Assembly (NCBI RefSeq): GCF_002994745.2
Contig: NC_037092.1
Coordinates: 78,581,824-78,645,823 of the forward strand
Reading direction: 5' to 3'
From: Rosa chinensis
Taxonomy: Eukaryota > Streptophyta > Magnoliopsida > Rosales > Rosaceae
Length of the DNA stretch: 64,000 bases
The position numbers and the translations under genes are program-made. The notes under the pieces are model-generated. The model saw only the letters and a program-made list of their open reading frames with translations, ran no database searches and was not told the DNA's origin. Below, piece by piece: positions 22,274-33,977 of the stretch; position 1 is the stretch's first letter, and the number at the start of each line of letters is the position of its first letter.

Positions 22274-24052
22274 TTACTCTGCTGACGATGTCTCCACCTC
22301 AATTTCCTTGTTGTTGACCATTTCTTGGATTATGTTCTTCAGAACAAAACAGTCCTTTGTTGGATGACTAACAATTCGATGGTACTGGCAATATCTAGGG
22401 TCGTTGGTCTTGTTGACTTCACTCTGTAGTTTTGGTTCAGGAAGCTCGATAGCTCGTGCTTTGTTGAGCTCACTGAAAATTTGTTCGACATCATCATCAT
22501 CGAAAGAGTATTTGACTTCTTTTCTTTCTTTGAGAGTGAGCTTTCTAGACCCTTCCTTTCCTTTGCATTTGTTCGACTTGGTGTCAGTTTCGACAAAGGT
22601 TTCCAGTGACTCATCTATATTGTCGACTCTATGGTCTTTAAAGGACGTCCTCTGTGTCATAATCTTCTTACGGGCGACTTGTCTTTCGACATTGCTAGCT
22701 TTTGAGACTAGCGCTTCAAATGTTTGAGGTTCTGCGGTGCTGACAAAAGTTGCTATCTGTGGTAAGAGATTGTTTGAGCACATTTGTACTGCTGATAGCT
22801 CTGTTAATTTTTCCGAGCATTGGAGGTTTAAGCTCCTCCATCTGGAAATGAATTCATTGGTGCTTTCATCAGACTCCTGTTTAGTGTCAGCCAAGTCGAT
22901 AATTGAGACTTTCTTTTTGGAGCTGACAAATTGTGCTAGAAATGCTCTTTGCATATCGTCCCATGTGAGGATAGAACCTGGTTGTAGTTGACTGTACCAA
23001 GTAAAAGCTGCTCCTCTGAGGGACTGAACAAACTGCCTTACTAGCAATGCATCTGATTGTGATGTTTCCCCGCAGGCTGAGAAGAAATGTGCCAAATGTT
23101 CATGCGGAGAGCCATCTACTCCATCGAACTTGTCAAAAGTTGGCCTCTGATAGCCTTTAGGGAATGGTAGTGCATCATAATGAGCAGGGTAGGGTTTCAA
23201 GTACCCAGAGAACTGTGGATTTGAGGACGTGTATACTTCTCGGATTCCTTCTGCAATTAGTGTCTTTATGTCTTCAAGACTTGTGATTGCGGATCCATGT
23301 CCTCCTATTTTCTTTTCACAATCACTTTTTTCATGATTTTTGTGATTGCCAATGTTAGCCATAGCGGCTAATTGAGAAGTCAGTGCTGCTATTTGAGCAT
23401 CTTTTTCAGCTAGCATTGTCTTCATTTCTTCTAGCTGCTCTTCTATTGTTGATGCGTTTGTGACCATAACTGACATGGTCTCAGGCGTTGTGTTGTTATG
23501 TATCTCAAACAATGATTGAGTATTTTGACTAACAACAGGGACCATATATGATCTTGATTCTGCTGAAGAGTCCGGCAATGCTCCTTGTGTTTTATGAGAT
23601 TGGAATGCCCCCACTGGTATACGTGTTTTCTTGGTCTTTGTAGAAGCTCTTTTGTTGACCACTGATAGACTCTGTTGGTGGTGTATCTTAACAACTTTGA
23701 CCTTCCGGCTAGACGAGTTGTCAGAGGTTGAGGTGAACTTGACTATCTGAGGTTCGGAAGCTATATTAGCTATCGCTGATTGCAGGTGTACTTACTGTGG
23801 GGACTTGAGGGACCGGGCTTTGGGCCTTGTTGGAACCTCATGCGGTGTAACGACCAAACTGATTGGAATAGAACCGATCATTATCTGAGTAGTGACATGG
23901 GCATGTGTATCATGGTTGAGCTTTGGGACATCGCTTCTGATTGGAGCTGCATCGATGATGCATGAAACACGATGATCAACTCGTCTTGCATCTCTAGCCT
24001 TTGACTCAGTAGCTTTAAGCTCTTGGAAGTTCATTGTCACTTGTGGTGCCAT
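22274..24052 (-). CDS. gag of the GAG-only element, with one internal TAA
   Basis: The ATG at 24052 begins MAPQVTMNFQELKATESKAR. The frame runs to 22274 (592 codons) and is broken once by TAA at 23792-23794, around codon 87. From 23662 on, about 460 codons are fully open. They contain a heptad-like segment (STIEEQLEEMKTMLAEKDAQ), the gag domain (YQRPTFDKFDGVDGSPHEHL, FTWYSQLQPGSILTWDDMQR, then QESDESTNEFISRWRSL) and a zinc-knuckle-like CQYHRIVSHPTKDC near the C-terminus. The protein would form the particle packaging the element RNA. The long intact frame in a very young element suggests GAG is still used. The TAA sits in CCACAGTAAGT, which resembles a splice donor, so splicing or reinitiation downstream is possible but unproven. 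Confidence 0.85.
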
Positions 24053-24123
24053 GTTGTATCCTGTGGCAAACAAGTAACAAATATGATTAGTTATATCATA
24101 AATGGAGATGAAAAGGAGAATGG

Positions 24124-24141
24124 GTCCCACTGGGCGTGCCA
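24124..24141 (-). other. Primer-binding site of the GAG-only element
   Basis: TGGCACGCCCAGTGGGAC on the minus strand, seven bases inside the LTR. It differs by one base from the site of the Tat-type element at 6826-6843. This suggests that the GAG-only element uses the same primer, and perhaps the enzymes, of Tat-lineage elements. Confidence 0.75.
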
Positions 24142-24148
24142 AAAATTA

Positions 24149-27100
24149 TGTTGAGAGAAAATCTGCACACAGTGAGCGTAAATGTCACCCAACATAATTT
24201 CACTCGTATTCATTAAAAGAACAGAGTTTTTATTATTTCGGGTTCGACCCATTCAAGACAGAATGTGTCTCTTAATTACAATCCCTTGTTACAGGGAAAC
24301 ACCCTTTGATTCCATTTATGAAGAAACCAATTGATGGGATGTGTGTTTGTTTGTTTTTGCGGCTGCACCCGGATGTTTGAATGGGTTGCCTACGTACCCT
24401 AGGAGAGGGATCAAGCCACTCGTAGTTCAAGAGTTCCAATGAGTGGATGACTCATTGGAGGCTTTTGATTTTTGAATTAGAGTAGTGTTTGGGACGAATT
24501 TGGTTTAAGTGGACCAGGGATTCGATTTTGTGTTTAGGACGCGGTTGCATCTAGATAGATTTGGTTCTAGATTGCCTACATACCCTTTGAGGGATCAAAC
24601 CACATGTAGTTCCGGCTTTTGAGATTTAAATGGGTAGATGACCCATTTATTTTGAATTTGTGTTTGGGGAAGGGTTTAAAGCCCTTGAATTTGGTTTGGA
24701 CTTTATTTGTGTGATTTGGAATGGATTTGATTTTTGTGGTGTTGGGAGAATTTGACTGGAGTCAGTGATTCATTTGGGACTGGCTGAATTTGACTGGTGG
24801 AGTCAGGGATTCTGTTTGGAGTTGCGGTTGCATCTAGTGGGTCGCTAGACTGCCTACATACCCTGTAAAGGGATCAAACCACTGTAGTTCATCACAATTT
24901 GAATTTCCGGTTTTGTACCGACTTTTGTTTGACGGATGTGTATACATTTTTTGAACCCGCCAAATGCATTTCTTTTGGACGCCAAATTTGGTAGCATCCA
25001 TTGATTTGATTTGGGCATGCACCTCGTCATGCTGAGCTTCGTGGTCAGGCCTTAGAGATTTGGAGTAGGCTTTTCAGTACTTTGAAGTTTGTAGAAAAGC
25101 TTGCAACTGCTTTGGACACCCATGACCTTATATCTGCACCACATTTGACGGCCATACAAAACTTGCTGCATATTTGCATGTTGACAATTATGCTTAAATG
25201 TACTTTTTGTTTTGATATGTGCCGAATGGTTCCCACTGATTCCCTTTAAAAAGAAGGCAGAATGCCACAGTTTATAGATTAGGCCTTAATAGCATTTTGT
25301 CTTCATATGTCTTGATGACTTTCCACCGCCAAAGCTTGTCAACAAAGGATAAGACCAAGAGGAAATGACTTTGTTGCTGCAACTTCTGCAAGTCTGCGAT
25401 ACCGCCGCTTGTCTTCCTTTACTTTCTGCCAAGATTTGATTATTACAAAATGCAGAGTTCATTTCATGCCACACAATGAGCACTAGAGGAATCTTGTAGC
25501 CTTTGAATATTGTCTTCTTTTCTTCTTTTGATTGATAAAGAGACACGTAGCTGGAAAGAAACTTGCTGCACATTTGCTTAATGGGATATTTTGAAAGTTT
25601 TTGTCTTTAGTCCAAAGGTACAGCAACATCACGGTTTGACAATCATGTTTAATTGCAAATAAATTTTGTCTTGATGTGTGTTCACTTCATCAGCTTTTAA
25701 CCACCAAGCAACATGAATTTATCACTTTGTCATGGCCATTTGTATTATTAAACCACTGCCCCATGATCAAAGTTTCATTAAACTCGGTCGTTTCGTGGTC
25801 CTTGTTGCCTGGCTTTTATTCAAAGCAAGCATGTGGCAAACATTTCCTGCTCGGCTTCATTATATATATGTTGTGTTCCTTCAAGCATCTAGGAGCAAGT
25901 TTGCAGCAACACACTCTGATAATTATTGTTTCAAGGAGTGTAAAGCTTCGTCTCTGTCATTTTCATGAATGTCTACTTCTTCTAGCTTCTTCTTTTAGAC
26001 GGGGAACAATAATCAAGTGTTCATCTCAATTATTCTTTCCATCAGTCTTTTCGAGTTTTTGACAGAGGCATTGTATATGTACATGCTGCAGGTGCAAGTG
26101 AAGGCAGGGAGTTTGACAGCAAGTGCAGGCAGGAACTTTGATAGCAGAAAGCCATTTCCTTGCTGGGATTTAGTGGAGGAAGTGAGTCCGGATTCACATA
26201 GAAGTGAAGAGACCTTCTGCTTCACGGCTTGGTCCCAATTTTCTGATTCCTTTCCTTCTCACCTTCAGGTTGTTGGAAGCACTCCAAGAGAACATCAAGG
26301 CTGAGCTTTTCTCTCCAGACACCGATTATGATACTTTGTGGTTTGTCTTGCTTGGTCAATTCTTTGTGTGGCTTGTTTGCAGGTGGTGCAAGGCCATTTG
26401 TTGTGTTGCGGTGGAAAGGAAGGCAGGAGATAGAAGGCTTTTGGTGGTGACCGTTGTTGGTTTGCAGAACAGATGACATGACATTCCACCGATTGGTCAT
26501 ACACTCGTGGATACACATGTATCATATACGAGATTGCGACCGTTCGGGGATCTCCATAGCTCCAGTGACAAGAGATGCTGCACAGAAAAAACGAAGTAGC
26601 ATTGGTAGATCAGAGAGGCCCCAACCTTTTCGTCGTTGGCTTGTCGGCTCCTCCTTAAAACTGCTGAACACTTCTCTTCTCTGCAGCAGGGCTTCGTCTC
26701 TTTCTTGATGTATTTCCTGTGTTGTTGCTTCTCTCCAGCCTTTTCTGCTCCTCCCTTCGTTGCCTCTCTGCTGCCCCCCTTCACTTGTTGTAAAGAGCCT
26801 TTATATAGGCAACGTAGAAGAATAAAGATCATGCGGGTTAACCATAACTCCTTTTTTTGAATTTGAAATGATCTTCAGATGACGATAACCATTCCCATAT
26901 TCAAACTTGTAACTGTGGGAACTATCCACAACTTCCAGTATGGAATTTGAATTTTGAAAGCTTGATACAAAATGAGCCATCTGATTGCTACTTGAAAGAG
27001 AAGTCCACAAGTTCAAATGAACGTAGCTTTTGTTGTCCTTGCTGGATAGATAATTTGAAATCTCACCCATCTTGACTTGGTCTTGGATTTGCAAGATAGG

Positions 27101-27269
27101 AAGATTATCCAAAGTTCTGAATTTGAATTTTGATGCCTTGAGTATCAATCCACGTGATCATGCTTCGGAGATAATTAAGCTAAACCAATTTGAAAGTTAC
27201 TGGACTCTCTCACTTTTGCGTCGAACCAATTTTCTCATTTTGGGTTTGTGAATTTTTTTTGTCTCAACA
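24149..27269 (-). repeat. 5' LTR of the GAG-only element
   Basis: The 3121-bp repeat adjoins the primer-binding site at 24124-24141, so it is the 5' LTR on the minus strand. It contains several short open frames that appear identically in the other LTR; I regard these as chance. It carries a TATA box and three copies of the stem-loop motif described separately. Confidence 0.95.
26799..26807 (-). promoter_or_regulatory. TATA box in the LTR of the GAG-only element
   Basis: The minus strand reads TATATAAAG; the identical site in the other LTR is 20611-20619. It lies inside the LTR as expected for U3, leaving an unusually long stretch of LTR downstream. This is motif evidence only. Confidence 0.5.
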
Positions 27270-27443
27270 AAAGTATAAATGTTTGAACTATAAATTCATC
27301 ACATTTTATGCTCCTATCAAATTCCCCCACGCAGAAGCAGAACATACTTGCTACTACTTTGATGTGAAACGAGAATTTCTTAAGGGTGCCTTGAAAAGGT
27401 GCATACTGAGCTCTTTATGTTCTTAATGTATAACTGAAGTCCT

Positions 27444-27886
27444 TGTTGGGTGTGTGGATCTGATTCCACATAGGATAAGGATTTGTTAATCCTTGATCAA
27501 AGAGGAGTTTTGATTGTTTCCTACCTGATAATCCTACTTGGTAATGGTTTCTATGTCTATTGGGAATAAGTTTCCAATGTCTTATAGGGTCTGGTTAGAT
27601 ATCTTTAAATAGGGGCATATGTTGTAGTAGTAGATCAAGTCTTTGAAGCATTAAACTGAGAGAGCAAGTGAGGTCTTGAGAGTTGGTGAGAACTTCTTGT
27701 GAGATACTCTTGTATTCTTGTTCGTGTATTCTTCTTCTATAGTGAAACCCAAGCAGCCCAGGGACGTAGGCAAAGTTCTTTGTTGAACCTCGTTAACAAG
27801 TTCGTGTTTGTTTTCTCGATCGTTTAAAAATATTGTTTTGCACTTGTCTGCTTCCACAAGAGAAATTCTAGGTCGAATTCATAACA
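27444..27886 (+). repeat. 5' LTR of the copia element
   Basis: 443 bp, TG..CA. By eye it differs from the 3' LTR by about 18 substitutions and two short gaps. A TAAATAGGGGCA stretch (27607-27618) may be the TATA region; the 3' copy has CTATAAATAG at the same place. Confidence 0.93.
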
Positions 27887-27889
27887 AAA

Positions 27890-27901
27890 TGGTATCAGAG
27901 C
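27890..27901 (+). other. Copia primer-binding site (initiator tRNA-Met)
   Basis: TGGTATCAGAGC three bases after the 5' LTR. This 12-mer is complementary to the 3' end of plant initiator tRNA-Met, the common copia primer. Confidence 0.93.
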
Positions 27902-27913
27902 TTAGGCTCTAGA

Positions 27914-28683
27914 GTGGAAACAATGAGCATAGAAGACGTTGAGAAGAGGGTTGATAAGTTTGACGGTAATGAGTTTTGCCTATGGAGGTCACAGATCGAG
28001 GACTACTTAAATATGAAGAAGCTTGCTAAGACTTTAGAGGGCAAGCTCCCAAAAGATATGAAGGAGGAAGAATTTTTCGGGATGCATAGGATGGCCCTTG
28101 GAGCCGTTCGACTATCGCTTTCGAATGATGTATGGCGATTTGTTATCAAGGAGACTACGTTGAAAGGGATGATGGATAGTTTGTCCAAAATGTATGAGAA
28201 ACCAAATGCCGTTCAACAGTTGTACTTGATGAGGCGGCTGTTCACTTTGAAGATGGGTAAGGGTATATCTGTTCGCCAGTAAGTTGGGATAGTTGGTGAT
28301 ATTATCGAGCAACTAGCATCGGTGGATGTTAAATTCGACGAACACATCAAAGCTTTGGTGTTGTTGACTTCCATGCCTTCGGATTGGGATGTGACTGTGA
28401 ACTTGATTTGTAGTGGAGCTGGGACTACGAAGAAGCTGAAGTTTAATGATGTGCGTGACATTTTTCTGAATGAAGAGACGCGAAAACAGAATAACCTTGA
28501 AGATCCTTCAAGTTTTGCGCTCTCTATAGAAAATAGAGGTAGAATGTTCAACAAGAACTCAAACAACAATCGTCGAAGGTCCAAGTCTAGGGCACCGGGA
28601 AAAGGCCGAAGCATGTCCAAGTCAGGAAAGTGGCCCGATGGGTGTTGGCATTGTGGGAAATCTGGACATGTCAAGAGAGGCTG
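27914..28683 (+). pseudogene. Copia gag, 5' part
   Basis: It starts METMSIEDVEKRVDKFDGNE, with FCLWRSQIEDYLNMKKL typical of copia gag (UBN2-type). A TAA at 28280-28282 interrupts the frame (SVRQ, stop), after which gag continues from about 28322 to the zinc knuckle CWHCGKSGHVKRGC (C-x2-C-x4-H-x4-C). The gypsy element inserted within the last knuckle codons; coding resumes at 34863. Confidence 0.9.
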
Positions 28684-31600
28684 TGTAAGACCTCGGAAAT
28701 TTGTTATTAATTCCTAAATATTTCCTGGGATTAATAAAGTGTTCGTTTGTATGATTTCGTGGTTCAAGGGTGGAGTGGAATTATTTTCGGACGAATAATT
28801 ATTCGAAGTGCACGTTTTAGGGGGTTACGAAGTTTGACTTTTTATACTTTTAGATTTTGTGAGAACTTCCTTCACGAAAGTTGTAGAGCGCGTCGATACG
28901 AGTTCGTGGACATGTGGAACGCGAAAGTCGGAGTTCGTATGAAGAAGTTATGACTTTTGGAAAAAGTTTCCATTTTGGTTAAATAGGAAAAAAATCAGAA
29001 AAATAAGAAGTTTCCGAAAAGGGAAACTTTTTCTCTCTCTTCGGTCCCAACCCCGGTTCGCCCCCTCACCTTCGCCGGCGTCGTTCTTCCTCCTTCGGCC
29101 ACCTTTTGCTTCAATTCCAAAGGGAATCCTGCTCTCCTCAGTCCCCTCTTGAGGTCTGTGGAAGAATTGGAGCATGAAACGAGCTGTGGAGGGCGGTGCA
29201 AGGCCGGGAAGTTTGGCGGCGGCGATGCTTCGAACCCAGATCGGAGATCACGTTTCCGGCCACCATAGCCAGTGATTCTTGAGGACTTTTTCAGCCCATA
29301 GGACGTTGATGCTTCCCTCCAAGTGGCTTGCAACGATTCAAAGTGTGGAGGTCGAATTTTGAAGATTGTGATTCTAGGGTTCATCGGTTTTCAAAACTTG
29401 CGAGGTAAATTCCGGCCAAATGGCTTTGATTCTGACTTTGTGCTAGTTATGAATGTTTCAATTGGAGTTGAGATGAAGAACTTTGATGTTGGAAGTTTTG
29501 TCAAATTTTAACTTTGGTTTGGTGGCGGTGCCGCCACTGTGGTGGTGGTTTCCGGCAGCTTCCGGCCACCTCTGGGGCAGTTTCTGCTCCTCAGTGCGAT
29601 CTACTCGTCGATACGAGCATTTCGATACATAGTTTATAATTTTTGGAAATCGTATGAGCATGTTATGAATTTTCCAAGTTGTAGGGTTTTCGGTTCGATC
29701 GGTTTTCGATCAGTGAGGATTCGGTCGTCCAATTGACTTGTAGTTTTGTTATATTGATCGTATAAGTATTCCGGAGGCTCCGGGTGGTCTCGGATGAAGT
29801 TTCGCCTTGATTGGCATTACTTTTGGGGATTTTAGTTCAACGGGGGTTTGAACTTTAATCGTTTTCGATCCGTATACTAAGTTGTGATGCATTTTACTTA
29901 GGTGATTGATGGAGTGTGTTCTGTACTTTATCTCGGCTGTAAGAGAAGACGCAGCGGGATTTAGAGGTGAGTAAATCTCAGGTGGTTCATTTACGAACGG
30001 ATTTATTTATTACTCGGAATTACTTGTTTAATTGTTAAATCATTTTCGAAACAAATTATTTGTTTTAAAATATATGAACTTGATCGACAACGGTTCATGG
30101 GTAAGTTAAAACAATGTTTTGATATAAAATGATTTTCGAGAGGAATAATTTATAAAACTATAGTTGGTATTAGTGGTCATTCCTGCGTGAATGACTACGT
30201 ATATATATATATATTTACGTGGAATATATATATCTGGATGGTGTGGCATTGTAATATGTAGACTTTTGGTGTTTTCATTCACATTATTGAATTGAACTTC
30301 CACTTATGCCGGAATTATATTTCAGGACTTATATTGTTGAATGAGTTATTGAAATTATGATGTGACAATTGAGAGTCGGGTGGGATTTCTTTAAATGGCT
30401 GAATTCTGAAGGTTATTGTGGTTAACCTGGGTGCAATGTCATCGTAAGGTTGAACCTCGACGGAGGCCACAGGTTACGGTATGCTTAGAGCTCTAGTCAT
30501 GTTGCATGCACAGTTTCATGATGGTAACTGGGTTATTGCATCATGGGTGTGTAGTCTGTGTTTGCATAGTTTCATGATGGTAACTGGGTTATTGCATCAT
30601 GGGTGTGTAGTCTGTGTTTACGTACCGTCATGGTGGTAACGACGTTACTGCATCATGAGTACGTAGTTTTCGGAGAATGTTCTGGTGTTCTTTCCTTAAT
30701 TCATACGTGAGATTTGGATTTCTATGAATTCTATTGTTTGTTTTAATGTAATCTCCTGAACTAAGTTATATGCAGGGATTACTGCCTTTTGTATTGTTTG
30801 TTTTTAATGTAATCTCCTGAACTAAGTTATATGCAGGGATTACCGCTTTTTGAATTGTTTGTTTTAATGTAAATTCCTGAACTAAACTCTATGCAGGGAT
30901 TTATATGATTTCTTTTGTTTGTTTTCATGTGATCTCCTGAACTAAGTTTCTATGCATAGATTATTGATTTTGCTAAATTCTTATTGTGGGTACAGTTGTG
31001 GGTTGTGATCTGTAGTGTTTGATAAATGAGTTGGGATGGCATGATTTTGGCAACCACGTTATGTTGAGGGAAATAAGTATGATTTCCTAGTTGTGCCGTT
31101 GAGGCAAAGGAATAGTGATCTAATAGATTGTGGGGATGTAAAATGAATTGAGAGACAGAGCATGTGGGTTTTTAGTTGGGTTGAAATTGTTGAGCATGTT
31201 ATTGATTAATTTGAACTTGACGTTTTGTTGTGATAATTGCATATTGTTTTTGTTAAGCTAAGATGGTGAAAGCATGTATTTTGTGGAATTAAATGTTGTT
31301 GCATTAATTATCTCACGAGCTGAGTAATTATAAGCATGAGTGACGTGAGACACTTTAATTGAGTTTACTCATACGGGCTGAAAAGCTTACCGGGTTTGTT
31401 TTGTTCAATCCCGGTGCACTATTCTATGGTGTAGGGTTTATTGTGCAGGTTAGAATATCGGGTGATCGTTATCGAAGCTGAGGTGGACTTTCCATCACGT
31501 GGGTGTAGAGGGGTGCTTATACTTGTAGTCTTCCGCTGTGTAGTGAGTTGGTGAGAGTGGTTATACGTTGAATTGATATTCAGTTTAATTTGTAAACTAT

Positions 31601-31763
31601 TGTAATGTAGTATGTGACTCTAAAACACGAGTCGGTATTGACATTGTGAGTTCAGTTTGTTTGTTGCTTAGTTTATTTGAAAAATTTTCTAAGAGTCTTC
31701 TTGTGATTGTTTGTTCTCGCGTTTCGGATTTGAATTCCTTTATTCAAAATTCAGGGCGTGACA
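28684..31763 (+). repeat. 5' LTR of the chromovirus-like element (about 3.1 kb)
   Basis: TG..CA ends, long LTR. It contains two tandem-repeat blocks: a 56-bp unit about 2.7 times at 30512-30670 and a unit of about 61 bp four times at 30735-30965. Confidence 0.9.
30512..30965 (+). repeat. Two minisatellite blocks in the chromovirus LTR
   Basis: Block 1 (30512-30670) repeats a unit containing CATGATGGTAACTGGGTTAT. Block 2 (30735-30965) repeats a unit containing CTCCTGAACTAAGTT and ATGCAGGGATT. The 3' LTR starts within block 2, so the block may have served as a recombination point. Confidence 0.85.
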
Positions 31764-31766
31764 GTT

Positions 31767-31778
31767 TGGTATCAGAGC
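31767..31778 (+). other. Primer-binding site of the chromovirus-like element
   Basis: TGGTATCAGAGC, three bases after the LTR end; complementary to initiator tRNA-Met, as in chromoviruses. Confidence 0.9.
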
Positions 31779-33977
31779 GTAAGGTACATATTTGGTGATT
31801 GTCAGTACTACCCGAGTGATGGCCCGTCTGCAGCGGATCCCCATCTAATGCTCTTCAGTACTGATATAGTCATTGGGTATGTGGAGTGTTAGGTGTCGTC
31901 TAGAACGTTAAGTCATCAGAGCATAGGTTGGCTCTGTAAGTGAAGTGTAGGAGCTTTGAGTAGCTTCTTGAGTTGTAGTCTTTTGAGGAATGGGAACCTC
32001 TAGATTAGACTCTGATGGAGTGGTCGAGGATGGTTTTCATGGAAAATCGTATCCTTTGTGCGGAGTAGTCGTTTGGTTGTTGGGGTCATGGCGTTTGACC
32101 TATGCTTGTATGTAAAGTCGGTACAAGTGTTTGATCGATTGTAGTTGTATCTCCCTAAGTTGGATCGATAGAGGTATTGAGTGGAAGGTGCTTATCAAGG
32201 GATAGTCATCTTGTTTAATAGCGTGGTGTCTTAGTGAAGCATTGTTTTTCTACCCATTTGTTTTGTGTTGGTTGACTCAGATGATTCTAGCTAGATCACT
32301 GGGTGACTTGTTTTATTGGTGTGCTTTTAAGAATGAATTGTTTTGGTGATACATCTTTATATTGTGTGGTGTTGGATTTCTGCTTGATGTCTGTAGTTAG
32401 ACTTTTGAGGGTGATTGCATGTTGTGAGTGGTTGGTTGCTTGATGCACCCTTCATGGTTGTGGTAGTAGAGATTGTGTGGCAGCCTTTGTGGCAGTGCTT
32501 TTTGTAACAGCTTTTGTAGCAGTGCTTGTGTGATTTTGTGGTAGTACTGGGTAGTGGTCTGTGTGACGATAATTATGTGTGCAGTGCCATGTGATGATTT
32601 GTGCGTGGGTTAGTTAAGGCTAGACCTTAGCATGACTTTGTGTTCTGAGGTGGTAGAACACCTATTGAATTGTGATGCATGCTCTGTTGTCTTTATGAAT
32701 GAGTTTCTGTGTGATTTTGATGCATGCAGAACTTGTTGTGATTTTATGAAATGTTGATTGTAAAAGAATGTTGTATTATTGATTCGAGTGAATGGCAGAT
32801 TTCTTTTCCAAATTCTCGTAGTGCTAGAGTTACATTATCAACGAGGTGTTACATATATTGTTGTGATAACAGATTTCTGGACTCTTGAGTAGTCTGCGTA
32901 TAGTGCAGTAGTTTCAGATGCCGTTGTTAGGTTGTGTACGGGAATGGAATTCTGGAGATGGTTGTGATACCACCAAGTGCTGTGGTGAGGATGACTAGTG
33001 CAGTGATACTAGGTAGGGTGTTGTTATTAATTGTGGGTCTAGGAAAATTTCATTTCGAAGTTTCGAGACTATCCTCGAATGCCACAAGGATCACTCAAGA
33101 TGCGGGTGTATCATTTTACCCACAGATTGAGTGACGGATTGATCAGATGAATCAAGTGATTGAGGGTATGTTGAAGGCATTTGTTTTGAACTTCAAAGTG
33201 AAGTTAAGACTAAGGTTCGCTAAACTTGTTGCGAGTTCGGTGAGAAGTGGAGATTCAGCATTTGAGTTGCTTTATCTCCTAGTGTTCCTACTGTGCGGAA
33301 CCTAGTGATGTGCTGCAATTACAGAAGTTGTGACGCATAGAATGTTTGAATAATCATCAAGTGGAGTGGTAGAGTGTCGTCGTGTAGTGATGCTAGGTAT
33401 TGTACCTGTATCAGATGTTTGACCTAGACATGTCGTACGTGTAGAGTAGGGACTATTCTAGAATGTTATGAGGAATTACTCGAAGTGTGAGTGTAGTATT
33501 TTATCAACAGATTGTTGGACGGACTGAACGAGTGAATCAGGTGTTGGAGGTGATGTTTAAGGCATGCGGTTTTAACTTCAAATGTGAAGTTAAGACTGAG
33601 GTCTGTCAGACCTGTTGCGTTATGATGTGTGATGGAGCTTTGGGGTTTATGGTTACCTCGTCTTCTAGATTATCTGTTGGGGAATGTCTTGGTGTGCCAA
33701 GCTGGAGAAGAAAGTCTATGAGGGTTCAGTGTGCGTGATCGTAGTGTAGTTGAAGTGGAAGTTGGTGCGACCATCGTTTGTAGTCGGTTTGTATTCCAGA
33801 CGGGACTACATAACAACTTGGATCGAGGGATATTCACTTGTTCAATATCTTGTGGAGGCTTAATGACGACGGCATTACTTGCAAGAGAGTGAGGACAAGA
33901 TTTGAGATTGAGTTAGCCTTACCTGATTGTTGGGTAGTGTGCTTAAATTTCGGGACGAAATTTCTTTAAGGAGGGTA
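31779..33977 (+). pseudogene. Degenerate chromovirus interior
   Basis: No continuous gag or pol. Two separate segments resemble the same integrase region: about 33100-33190 (SFYPQ..RIDQMNQVIEGMLK) and about 33480-33600 (VVFYQQIVGRTERVNQVLEV). They share flanking words, so one may be a duplication of the other. The interior is too short (2.2 kb) to have held a full polyprotein. Confidence 0.6.

Larger units (their letters stand above)
17961..27269 (-). mobile_element. Young GAG-only LTR retrotransposon (TR-GAG-like), 9.3 kb
   Basis: Two 3121-bp direct repeats (17961-21081 and 24149-27269) flank a 3067-bp interior. Ends are TGTTGAGA and TCTCAACA, and the 5-bp TSD AAAGT lies at 17956-17960 and 27270-27274. 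By eye the LTRs align without gaps and differ at about four positions (18285, 20369, 20663 and 21079 against +6188). The interior has a primer site and gag but no protease, RT, RNase H or integrase. Elements with terminal repeats and only a gag domain are known as TR-GAG. The element must rely on another element's enzymes, and the near-identity of its LTRs says it moved very recently. Confidence 0.95.
15875..27328. mobile_element. Old insertion in nardilysin exon 4, of uncertain class
   Basis: Host exon sequence stops at 15874 and restarts in phase at 27334, so everything between is inserted. Removing the nested GAG-only element leaves about 2.14 kb (15875-17960 plus 27275-27328) without coding capacity. 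It is flanked by ACACA and ACGCA (5 bp, one mismatch). Its minus strand begins GGGGGAATT then TGATAGGAGCATAAAATG, which looks like a polypurine tract followed by an LTR start. A solo or partial LTR retrotransposon is my best guess. Confidence 0.6.

Noticed and set aside
21967..22317. Open frames rich in Phe or Lys
   Set aside because: Produced by long T-runs; low complexity only.
23740..23800. A short intron removing the TAA in gag, ending at CCTCAG
   Set aside because: The nearest convincing acceptor would give an intron under 50 bases, shorter than plant introns normally are. Left as a question in the findings.
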